This document shows positions 32,367 through 41,777 of a stretch of DNA of 64,000 nucleotides, piece by piece (the stretch's first letter is position 1; every line of letters begins with the position of its first letter). Source of the DNA: Plasmopara viticola (Eukaryota; Oomycota; Peronosporomycetes; Peronosporales; Peronosporaceae); the NCBI GenBank assembly GCA_001695595.3, contig MBPM02000054.1:248001-312000 (forward strand), in the 5' to 3' direction. The notes below the pieces were generated by a model. The model did not search any database. It saw only the letters and a program-made list of their open reading frames with translations, and was not told the DNA's origin. A program made the position numbers and the translations under genes.

Positions 32367-33240
32367 AACTACCATGTCCACTGCGCAAGACGTCTCCACC
32401 AAAGTCTCCATCGACAAATTCAACGAAGACAACAACGTGACTTGGAGCCGCTACATGCGTGGCGTGGTCCAAGTCAACGTGGCATGTGGTGAATTGCCAG
32501 ACGACTCCTACCTTCACCGACTTTCGTGCCAAGGATGAGTACGTCAAGCTCAACAGCATCGCATTCGGACTTATGCTGCTCCACATGGACGCGGACTACC
32601 ATCACGTCGTCAATGACTGCGAGGAAGCATGGGCCGCATGGGTGCGTGTGAAGACACTTTACGGTGGATCTCAGAAGGCTGGCCGCATCTATCTCAAGCG
32701 ACGGCTCTTCAGCATGAAGATGTCGGATAGCCGCAATGTGCTACAACATTGCAGCGAGGTCCTCAACATCAGCGCCAAGCTCAGCCGCATCGGCGCCGAG
32801 ATGGAGGACGAGGACGTGGCGATCTGCTTGCCGCGCAGTCTCCCCAAGAGCTACAAGAACGTGGTGTTGAGCCTGGAGATGAGCACTGCGGAGCTGAGAA
32901 CGCAAGACGTTGTCAAGGTGCTCACGAACGAGCATATCAAGCGGCAGGGCGAAAAGACTCTGGCGGTCAAGCCTGAAGACGCGGCACGTGCGTTCAGCAC
33001 TGATCGGGAGACTCACCAATGTACGTACTGCGGACAATTGGGACACTCGGCTGAGCGGTGCTGGACCAAGCAGAGGGACGACAATCGAGGCGTTAAGCAC
33101 GGCGGCAACAACCGTGGACGCGTGGCTAACAATATCCATTGGCGAAACGACTACAACGGCTACGACGATCGAGTCGCTTTTGCAGTCTCGCTGGAATGCG
33201 GCATGTCAACGACTAGCAACGCATCGGGACTTTGGTTCAT
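32359..33240 (+). pseudogene. gag: Clade B gag of the nested element
   Basis: [20 protein letters not shown] then SRYMRGVV, where a small deletion shifts frame. The following 281-codon frame (32459-33304) carries [85 protein letters not shown] and the zinc knuckle [14 protein letters not shown] (complete CCHC). The same frameshift at GVV occurs in the gag at 46244-47064, so the two copies share an already broken ancestor. Confidence 0.85.
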
Positions 33241-36200
33241 TGATAGTGGTGCCACGCACGCACCACATATGCAACGACAAGACCAAGTTTGCCGTGCTTC
33301 ATGAAGACCGCGAAGGCGAATTGTCTGTTGCCGACGGTAACAAGGCTGAAATCAAGAACGTAGGGACCATCATCGAAGGGGTGGTTCTACTCAACGGCAA
33401 CGAGCGTGAAATCAAAATAAAGGATGCGCTATACGTGCCAAGCATAAGCAAAATTCTGCTGTCGATTCCGCAGTTTAACAAGGGTGGCCAGTTTCAGATT
33501 GTATTTGACGGGTCCAAGATGCACGTTGCCCGCAAGAAGTCCAAGCAAGTTGTTGCGACTGCGGATCTCATTAACGGACTCTACTGGCTTCGAACGCCGC
33601 GGCGCTGTGCCAATGCAGGCGTGCAAGGTAACGGTGTGGACTTGCACGCTCGCATGGGTCATGCTCCGGTTGGTGTCCATCGCAAAATGATCGACAGCAA
33701 CATGATCAAGGACGCCAAGCCACCCTCTGAGTCACCTGGTCTGTGCCGAGAATGCCAGCAAGGGAAGATGGTCCAAAGACAAATTCCCGAGCAATCCAAG
33801 CAAGCCCAAGTATGCCCCGCTTGAGTTTCTACACGTCGACAACTGCGGTCCAATGGAGCACGAGTCGCTTGGTGGCAGCAAATATTTGCTGATCATCACG
33901 GACTAGGCAAGTGGGTGTATGGCTGGATTCTGTCTGCGCGCCAAGTCGGAAAGTGAAGACTGTCTGCGCAAGTACATTCTCAAGGTTGAGAAGCAGTTCA
34001 GTGCTAAGGTCAAGTCTGTGCGTCATGGCGGGGCCAAGGAGTTTGCAACCAGCTCCCTACTGAATTCTACGACGATCATGGCATTGAGGTGCAGCCCACA
34101 GTCCGCTACGCGCACCAGACAAACGGCACTGCAGAGCGAGCCAACCGGACTATCGTTACGATCGGTCGCAGAATGTTACATCACGCTGGTTTAGACAAAA
34201 CGTTTTGGGCTGAAGCGGCAATGGCAGCGATTTACATCAAAATCGACTACCGTCTCCGGAAGTTCCAGCCAAACGCCTTACGAAATTGTGTACAAGACCA
34301 AGCCAAGCGTCAAACACATGCAAGTATTTAAGTGCAAGGCTTTCATCCTAACACCAGGAGCAAAACGACTCAAGTGGGACGCTAAGGCTCGCGAGAGAAT
34401 ATTCATCGGCTACGAGGAACGTTCTGAGGTATACTGCGTCTTTGACAGCGAAGCAGGGAAGGTGGTGATCAGTCGCGTCGTCAACTTCGACGAATCAAGC
34501 TTCGGAAACTTTGCGGAACGCTCAGACGATGACGACCATGATTCGCTGCTCAATTTTGACTCCCTTGATATCGACGACTCAGGACTGACGAAGCTCAAAT
34601 ACACAGAAAAGCGCAAGCCCAACCACTTGAACTCGCGCAACAGGATCTCAAATACGCGCTCAACGAGTCAAAACATTGGCTTGGAAGAAACAAATACCCC
34701 GAAGATTTCGTTCAGCCTCAAGCTAAACGCCGACTAGGCGTGCCCACTATGGTAATTGAAGAAGAAAATGACGGCCAAGTTCATGAAGGCGGCACGTCTC
34801 CAGCGGATGGATCATGGCGAGCAAGCGCCAACGCTGTGGAAATTACTGACCTCTCCGAGCCAACGACATATCAAGACGCAGTTAATGTATCGGAACAGGT
34901 GCACTGGCGCAAGGAGAGCTTAAGTCGATGCGAATTCGTGGAGTATTTTGAGCGGCAAAACTACCGAATGGACAACGCGCTCTAGGAACCTAGTGGGTTT
35001 TTAAGATCAAGCGCAAAGCTGATGGATCGATTGAGATGTATAAAGCGCGCCTAGTTGCGAAGTGATTCAAGCAAAATTACGGCATCGACAACACGAAGAT
35101 ATTTTCGCCTGTTATCAAGTATGTGACTTTGGGAAGGGTTATTGCGATCGCCAAGTACTTCGACTGGCCTCTTGACCAACTGGACATGGTGACGGCATTC
35201 TTGTACGGCGTCATGAAGGAACAAGTGTTTTGCGCAACGCCGGAAGAGTTGAGCTCGATGAAGACTTCGACTGTCTCGAGCTGGTTAAGGCCACCCATGG
35301 ACTCAAGCAAGCCTCGCGAGTTTGAAATGAGACCTTCGACGATTTTGTGTGCTCCATCGGCTTCCAAGTTTCAGCTTTTGATCCCTGCCTGTTCATCAAG
35401 ATTGTGGATGTCCACTGCGTACTGCTTCTGGTTTACGTCGACGATTTACTCGTCACAGGAAGCTCGACCGACCTTATCGCGCGCACCAAGAATGACTTGA
35501 AGACGCGCTTCGAGATGACGGACAGCGGTGAATGCGTCTTCGTCCTGGGTATGGAGCTGGTGAAAAACCCTGACGGCAGTGTGATAGTGTGCCAGCGGCG
35601 CTACATCGAAGACATACTCAAGCGATTCGGCATGCACGACAGCAAGCCCGTTGTAAGCCCGGCGGATCCAAGCACTCGAATTGTTCCAAGTGACTAGCCA
35701 ACACCAACAAGCGTTCCGTTCCGTGAAGCAATCGGTGCACTTATGCATCTAATGACAATGACTCGCCCGGACATCGCCTTTGCCATTGGATATGCGTCGC
35801 GGTTTATGGAAAACCCTCAAGACGAGCATTGGGCTGCAGTCAAGAAAATTCTCCGTTACCTCCAAGGAACCAAGTCGCATGAACTCCGTTTTGAGCCCGG
35901 GAACAAAGTGGTCTTCCGCGCATACTCGAACGCAGACTGGGCAGGCGACCATTCGGACCGCAAATCGACTTCGGGCTACGCGTTCATATTGATGAACGCA
36001 CCCATCAGCTGGTGAAGCATAAAGCAGTCAAGCGTGTCGCTCTCTACCAGCGAAGCAGAGTACATCGCTTTGAGTCTGGCTATACAAGAAGGCAAGTGGA
36101 TCCATCATCTCCTGCACGAGACTTTGACGGCTGCGAATGAGACAACGCCGGGACTCAAGATCTTTGAGGACTATCAGTCATGCATCAAGATGACGAAGAA

Positions 36201-36396
36201 TCCAGTGAAACATGGACGTGCCAAGCACATCGACATCAAGTACCATCACATCTGTGATGAATCCAAACGGGGTGAAGTCAAGCTGGAGTACTGCAAGACA
36301 GCCATCATGCTCGCGGACATCATAACCAAGGCTCTTCCAGGACCAAGTCACAAGGACATAACGACAGCTCTCGGCATCCACGCGTATTCGCATTGA
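33241..36396 (+). pseudogene. pol: Clade B pol of the nested element
   Basis: Protease [10 protein letters not shown] is followed by a 4-bp tandem duplication (GCACGCACC) that throws the frame. The next frame (to 33824) has the protease tail and pre-integrase [11 protein letters not shown] and CRECQQGK. Integrase 33840-34330: TAG at 33904, VRHGGAKEFAT, HQTNGTAERANR, FWAEAAMAA. C-terminal GYEERSEVYCVFD box and linker to 34737 (TAG). RT start is decayed (34900-35340); RT tail open 35347-35697 with YVDD at 35434-35445. RNase H 35743-36396: AYSNADWAGDHSDRKSTSGY, TGA at 36013, SLSTSEAEYIALSL, DIKYHHICDES. It ends at a stop before the polypurine tract. Confidence 0.85.
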
Positions 36397-36403
36397 ATGG
36401 GCG

Positions 36404-36695
36404 TGTTGAGGGTAATCGGTTTATGGTACAATGTACCAGTTGCACCCTTAAGCCGGTTTGTCCGAACCGGTCCGAAACGATCGCACGTTGATTAGACGAT
36501 CAAGACGATTGGACGAGTAAGGAATGATTGTAATTAGAAAAACTGATTGATAGGAAGAGCTAGTGCATGTCTCATCAGCTAGAACTAACATTAAATGAAT
36601 CACTTTCGAATCTTCCTTCAACAGATCAAGTGCCTTCTTCGCTCTTCGTTCCCCACAAGCTTCGCTCCCCACTTTTTCGCTTCATAATTACAACA
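36404..36695 (+). repeat. 3' LTR type B of the nested element
   Basis: 292 bp, TGTTGAGGGTAATCGG to ATTACAACA, preceded by GAATGGGCG. The dyad CCGGTT/AACCGG is kept at 36453-36470. The host clade A sequence resumes after the CTAAG duplication. Confidence 0.9.
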
Positions 36696-37186
36696 CTAAG
36701 CTACTTGGGTAATTGGATACAGACTGGGCTGGAGACATCGAGTCTCGCCGAAGTACAAGCGGTAATGTTTACACACTGAACAATGGACGCATCAGCTGGC
36801 GAAGTAAGAAGCAACGAAGTGTGGCGCTTTCTTCGACAGAGGCGGAGTATATGGCTTTATCAGAAGCCACTCAAGAAGCGGTTTGGCTCAAGGTATTTCT
36901 GTGAAAGCTTGGTGAGATGACTCCCAACGAGTCAGTCAAGATATTCGAGGACAATCAAGGTTTTATTGCGTTGGCCAAGAATCCAGAATTTCACAAGCGC
37001 ACTTAACATATCGACATTCGCTACCACTTTGTGCGAGAAAAGATTGAGGACGGCCAAGTCAACCTTGAGTACATCCGCAAACATGCTGGCCGACATAATG
37101 ACAAAGCCAATTCTCACTGCGCAGTTTGATGTTCTGCGCTCTAAACTTGGGACACAAGGAGTCGCCGTTACCGAGTCGAGTTGAAG
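36696..37186 (+). pseudogene. Clade A RNase H, second part of the element split by the nested insertion
   Basis: Continues the frame broken at 32063: DTDWAGDIESRRSTSGNVY, ISWRSKKQRSVALSSTEAEYMALSEATQEAVWL, then a TGA at 36901, VKIFEDNQGFIALAKNPEF, TAA at 37005, DIRYHFVREKIEDGQVNLEY. A small deletion follows, and the C-terminus is out of frame. It ends directly at LTR 37187; the tract before it is degenerate (GAGTTGAAG). Confidence 0.85.
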
Positions 37187-37509
37187 TGTTGTCGAAGATG
37201 CTGGTGAAGAATTGCCTCGAATAGCGAACACATATCGGTAGTTCCAGTATCTGCAATCAGTTGATGACTGCTTGAAGGAGAAGATCTAAGATGGGCAGAA
37301 GATCGGTTGTGGGATGGGAAGATGATTGCGCCCGGATGGGAAGATGATTGCGCATGGATGGGAAGATGATTGCGCATGGACGGTAAGTCGTTCTGATTGG
37401 CTTAGATAAATCATTGGCTCAGGAGTAGCATGTAGTTGCGAATTAAGGACCTTATAAATATATTCCCTTTGCATTCTACCAACAAGTGCTCACTTCGACT
37501 TATCTAATA
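37187..37509 (+). repeat. LTR type A1 with triple 21-bp repeat, shared between two elements
   Basis: 323 bp, TGTTGTCGAAGATGCTG to TATCTAATA. It is the 3' LTR of the clade A element begun at 28144 and the 5' LTR of the next gag (primer site GGTTATGAGCCC at 37510). Three tandem copies of GATGGGAAGATGATTGCGC lie at about 37314-37378; its partner at 28144 has one, which accounts for most of the length difference. Confidence 0.85.
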
Positions 37510-37513
37510 GGTT

Positions 37514-38350
37514 ATGAGCCCGAGCCCCGCACACTCTGCCTGCGACAACGACCAAGCCCTCGCCATGGACGTCGCCGCACCCTCGCGTATCAACAAGTTC
37601 GACGGAACGAACTTCCATACGTGGGAAATCAAGATGCAAATGGTGCTGAAAGAGCGCGATCTGTGGGAAGTCACGAGCGGTGAGATCAAGTACGAGCACT
37701 GTCTTACGCAGCTGGATCAAAGCACGTACAAGCGCAAGTCCCGCAAGGCTATGGCCATCATCTGCCTTGCCATGGAGGACTCTCAGCTACCGTTGGTACG
37801 GTCGGCGAAAGGTGCGCAGGATGCATGTTCGCGTCTAGAAGGGCATTTTGAGAAAAAAAGTTTAGCGAATAAGCTCTTTTTTCGTCGACGCTTCTTCACG
37901 ACGATGATGGACGAAGGTGATAATGTTTGCAGCACATCAACGAGATCAAGGCGCTGGCGGAGCAGCTGGACGCGGTTGGCGCTCCGCTCAGCGAGGACGA
38001 CTTGGTGATCACGCTTCTTGCTAGCGTTAACAAGTCATACCAGTTCCTGATCACGGCGTTGGAGTCTAGAGCCGACTCACTCACGTGGAAGCTAGTGTCG
38101 TCGCGGCTATTACATGAGGATATGAAGCGCAGAGAACAAGGCAGTACTACTGAAGGCAGCGCGTCAGGCCAAGTTTAAGCGTTTATGACAAGCGACAACG
38201 GACGGCGCAAGGGACGGCAACCTCCTGCTAAAACAAGCGCATGGCATTACGGTGAAGAGCACGGACGTTGGATCGCCGAGTGCCCAGTGCGCATCCGCTA
38301 GAAGGCAGACCGGCATAAACCGCAACGAGCTCACGTAGCACAGAATAAAG
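37514..38350 (+). pseudogene. gag: Clade A gag pseudogene
   Basis: 164 open codons from the primer-site ATG: MSPSPAHSACDNDQALAMDV, SRINKFDGTNFHTWEIKMQM, KRKSRKAMAIICLAMED, SLANKLFFRRRFFTTMMDEGD. A one-base loss near 37925 shifts the frame; the continuation (37927-38178) has IKALAEQLDAVGAPLSEDDL and LTWKLVSSRLLHEDM, ending at TAA. The zinc knuckle is dead: WHYGEEHGRWIAEC has lost its first Cys pair and its His. Close in sequence to the gag at 23336. Confidence 0.85.
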
Positions 38351-39396
38351 AAGACTTTGGTAACTACCAAGATTGCGCCGATTGACGTGCATCTTGCCGA
38401 CGACGGTGTGGTTCAGGCGACTGGAACCGGTAATATTACAATGTCGATGACGACTTCGCGTGGAGTGAAAAAGGAGTGCTTACAAACGGGTGGCATATCC
38501 CGAAGGTAACGCGGACCTTGTTTTCGATTGGACGCTTAACGAAAGATGTGGGTCCAGTCACGTTCGAGACCGACGGCTGCTTTGCTCAAACAAAAAAGGT
38601 TCGGTGAAACTCGGTGAACGTCGAAGCAGCGGCTTGTTTAAGCTTTGCATGACGCCAGTGAAGACATACGAGGTCAATATGGCAAGTTCAAAAAGCTGCG
38701 TTGGGGACACCACATCGTACCTCTGGCACCTTCGAGTTGGCCATATTGGCCATGGCGGTTTGGAAGCCATCGTCAAAAAGGGTTACGGCACTGGCATTGG
38801 CATTACGTCAGTAAAGCGGTGGAAGCTTTGTGAGGGGTGTGCATTGGGAAAGCAAACCCAAGCAACATACATGAAGCCGTCGCCAAACAGAGCAAAAGAC
38901 GTGCTTAATGTCATTCACGGTGATGTATGTGGCCCAATGCGGACCTTAACACACAGTGGCAAGCGATAATTTGTCACTTTCATAGATGACAAGTCGCACT
39001 AAGGCGCGCTTTACCTACTTCGAAACAAGTCGAAAGTGGCTGACAACTTCGCTAAGTTTGCTGCTTATGCTGAAAAGCAAACGAATAAGCGAGTCAAGCG
39101 GCTTTGAAGTGACAACGGTGGCAAATACACGTCAGGAGCAATGGCCAAATTCTTTGCTGACGGTGGTGGCATTGTGCAGAAGTTCACGCCTCCATACACT
39201 CCTCAGCTAAATGGTGTTGCCGAGCTCATGAACCGAACTTTGTTTGTGTGTGCTCGGTGTATGCTTGAGTATGCTAGTCTTAATAAAGCATATTGGGGTG
39301 AGGCTGTGATGACCGAAACTCTTCTTCGAAACCGTTGCCCAGCACGTGCGATTGGCCACGACAAGTCGCCACATCCACTTTGGACTGACAAGAAAC
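38351..39396 (+). pseudogene. Clade A pre-integrase and integrase; protease core deleted
   Basis: GNYQDCADRR at 38356-38385 joins the end of gag directly to the protease tail: the WLVDSGATQHM segment present at 24215 is deleted. 38490-38969 is open: CVGDTTSYLWHLRVGHIGHGGL and CEGCALGKQTQ (complete zinc finger), then DVCGPMRTL. Integrase continues with FVTFIDDKSH, a stop at 38968 and another near 39001, SDNGGKYTSG, YTPQLNGVAELMNR (Glu kept), YWGEAVMTE, ending at PLWTDKK where an LTR begins. Confidence 0.8.
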
Positions 39397-39749
39397 TATC
39401 AGAGGTAACCGGTTACCTTCGGCTTTTTTCCGGCTAACAAGGCTTTCCAATACGAGCGGCTGCCCGACGTTTCAAACAAACACATGGACAGACATATGGA
39501 CAGGCGCACTCAAAAATGACTGCGCCCCGATGGGAAGATAAATGCGCCCGGATGGTAAGTCCTTCTGATTGGCTTAGATAAATTAATGGCTTAGATGTAG
39601 CAAAGTAAATGCAAACTAAGGGCCTTGTAAATACACTCACTTCGAAATCTTCTTTCTTCCTCACAAGTGTCATCGCTCGGTTCTCCCTCGCGCATACTCT
39701 TCACTACACTCCTCAACTATTTGCCTTCGCTCCGCTCACCAATCTAACA
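39397..39749 (+). repeat. LTR type E (A-like body) heading a clade B gag
   Basis: About 353 bp. The start is degenerate (TATCAGAGG) and holds the palindrome GGTAACCGGTTACC (39404-39417). The middle shares GCGCCCGGATGGTAAGTC, CTGATTGGCTTAGATAAAT and the AACTAAGG block with type A LTRs. The end is ATCTAACA, followed by primer site GGTTGTGAGCCC (39750-39761). The gag behind it is clade B, so LTR and coding region have different ancestries. Confidence 0.7.
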
Positions 39750-39765
39750 GGTTGTGAGCCCAACC

Positions 39766-40713
39766 ATGACCTCGGTTCATAACGTCTCGGCCAAGGTCGC
39801 CATCGACAAATTCAACGGCGACAACTATGCAACGTGGAATCGCTACATGAGTGGCGTGTTTCTTACCAAAGCCGTGTGGCATGTTGTGAACCGCGAGGTG
39901 ACTCCGACGTTTGTTGACCCTCGTGTCTCGAACGAATATGTCACGACAAGCAACATTGCTTATGGATTGATGCTGCTCCATATGGATGCAGACTATCACC
40001 ACCTTGTTGGTGACTGCGAGGAAGCGTGGGTTGCTTGGGCGCGTATTAAGACGCTGTACGGCGGATGGCAAAAGGCTGGTCGCATCTACTTGAAGCGACA
40101 ACTCTCCAGCATGGGGATGGCCGGAGGTAATAACGTCTTACATCACTGCAATGAAGTCCTCGAAATCAGCGCAAAGCTTTCCAGAATCGGCGCGAAGATG
40201 GAAGACGAAGACGTTGCAATCTGCCTTTTGCGAAGTCTGCTCAGAAGCTACGAGAATGTCGTGCTCAACTTGAAGATCAGCAATGCGGAGTTGAGGACTC
40301 AGGATGTGCTTAAAGTGCTGACGAATGAGCACATTAAGCGACAAAGGTCGAAAACTACGACAGTTAAGACAGAGGAAGTGGCAAAGGCGTTCAGCACAGA
40401 GCGAGAATATCGCCAGTGCGCATACTGCGGAAAATTGAGGCACTCGGCGGAGCGGTGCTGGACCAAGCAGAAGGATGAGATTCGAAATGCTCGACGCGGC
40501 GGCCAAGCTCGTGGACGCGGAGCAAACAATGTTCACTATCAACCAAGCGATCAATACGACTACGACCGTGTTGCGTTTGCGGTCTCACTGGAGTGTGAAC
40601 TTTCAACAACAAAAAATATGCCTGGAATGCGGGCGATCGACAGTGGCGCAACGCATCACATATGCAACAACACGGACAAATTTACAAGACTCAATGAGAA
40701 CAATTTTGGCTAA
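39766..40713 (+). CDS. gag: Clade B gag-protease open frame (best preserved clade B gag)
   Basis: About 316 codons from the ATG at 39766; the usual primer-site ATG is GTG here (39754). Order: [19 protein letters not shown] at residues 3-21, [66 protein letters not shown], zinc knuckle [14 protein letters not shown] (CCHC ligands complete, Gly before His changed to Arg), a basic [11 protein letters not shown] linker, and protease [12 protein letters not shown] (about 40634). A TAA at 40711, where relatives have GAG, ends the frame inside protease. It would make a Gag with a C-terminally truncated protease. I cannot tell whether it is expressed. Confidence 0.75.
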   Translation: MTSVHNVSAKVAIDKFNGDNYATWNRYMSGVFLTKAVWHVVNREVTPTFVDPRVSNEYVTTSNIAYGLMLLHMDADYHHLVGDCEEAWVAWARIKTLYGGWQKAGRIYLKRQLSSMGMAGGNNVLHHCNEVLEISAKLSRIGAKMEDEDVAICLLRSLLRSYENVVLNLKISNAELRTQDVLKVLTNEHIKRQRSKTTTVKTEEVAKAFSTEREYRQCAYCGKLRHSAERCWTKQKDEIRNARRGGQARGRGANNVHYQPSDQYDYDRVAFAVSLECELSTTKNMPGMRAIDSGATHHICNNTDKFTRLNENNFG

Positions 40714-41777
40714 CTCTCGGTCGCTGACGGAAACAAGACTGCAATTGAAGGTGTCGGGACCATCATCGAACGCGTAATTTTGCCCGATGGTATAGAGTCC
40801 GACATTGAATTCAAGGACGTATTGTTCGTGCCAACAATGAACAAAAATTTACTTTCGGTGCCACATATCAACAAGGGCGGCAAGTTTCAGATGGTATTTG
40901 ATGGTCCACGCATGGACATTGCGCGCAAAGTCTCGAATCAGGTTGTGGCTACAGCAGATCTTGTGGACGGTCTTTACTGGCTTCGTACTTCCCAGTATCA
41001 GCAAATTCGGCGGTGCGGGACAAAACACCAATCTGCATGCAAGAATGGGTCACGCTCCAATCGACATGCTTCTCAAGATGGTCAATGGCGGAATGATCAA
41101 GGACGCAAATGTGCCACTAGGTTCAAGTGATCAAGGCATGTGTCGAGGGTGTCAGTTAGGAAAAATGGTTCAAATTCCATTTCCTAGCTCCCAAGACAAG
41201 CGTCAATATGATACGGTTGAGCTTCTTCACTTCGACATATGCGGTCCCATGGAACAAGGCTCTTTGGGTGGAAGCAAAACTCCATTTGAAATTGTGTACA
41301 AGTACAAGGCAAGTGTTAAGCACCTGCGTATACTTTGTTGCCGTACATTTACTCTCACACCAAGAGAAAAGCGACTCAAGTGGGACCCAAAAGCTCCTGC
41401 CGGTATCTTTATGGGCTATCAAGAGTCATCAAAGGCTTATCGAATCTTTGACATCGAGGCAGGACAAACGATTGTTAGTCGTGATGTCAACTTTGATGAA
41501 TCAAGGCTTGGCTTTGAAACTACAAGTCCACCAGCTCATTACAGTGATGACGATGAAATCAATCTTGATCCGCTCACAATCGATGACAGTGATCCAGTAT
41601 ACCGAATGAATTTCATGTCGTCCGGAAAGCGCAAGAACCGATCAGGCGCATATGACGCTAACAATGATTCAGCTCTCCCACGCTACGAGTATCACGAGAA
41701 TAGACTTGAGGAATCAAGTGCGCCAGAAAATCTTGAAGGGCGACGAGCAAAACGCAGAGCTGTTGAGCGCATGACGA
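40714..41777 (+). pseudogene. Clade B pre-integrase and integrase C-terminus, core deleted
   Basis: Protease tail ([34 protein letters not shown]), frameshift near 41000, then 40898-41830 is open for 310 codons: [12 protein letters not shown] and CRGCQLGKMVQ (zinc finger), DICGPMEQGSLGGSK, then directly TPFEIVYKYKASVKHLRIL. The whole catalytic core of integrase, roughly 400 bp in relatives, has been removed in frame. It continues with LKWDPKAPAGIFMGYQES, the acidic linker (NLDPLTIDDSDP, SAPENLEGRRAKRRAVERM) and then switches to clade A sequence. Confidence 0.8.

Larger units (their letters stand above)
32064..36695 (+). mobile_element. Complete nested clade B copia element with 5-bp target duplication
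   Basis: 4632 bp between two type B LTRs (32064-32354 and 36404-36695), inserted in RT/RNase H of a clade A element. Target duplication CTAAG is exact: 32059-32063 and 36696-36700. By hand count the LTRs differ at about 36 of 292 positions, so the insertion is old. It is the only element in the window with both LTRs, primer site, all pol domains, polypurine tract and target duplication. Confidence 0.95.

Noticed and set aside
39404..39417. Perfect palindrome GGTAACCGGTTACC at the start of LTR E
   Set aside because: Seen once in this length; without other type E copies I cannot tell a functional site from chance. The shorter CCGGTT recurrence is covered under the LTR dyad.
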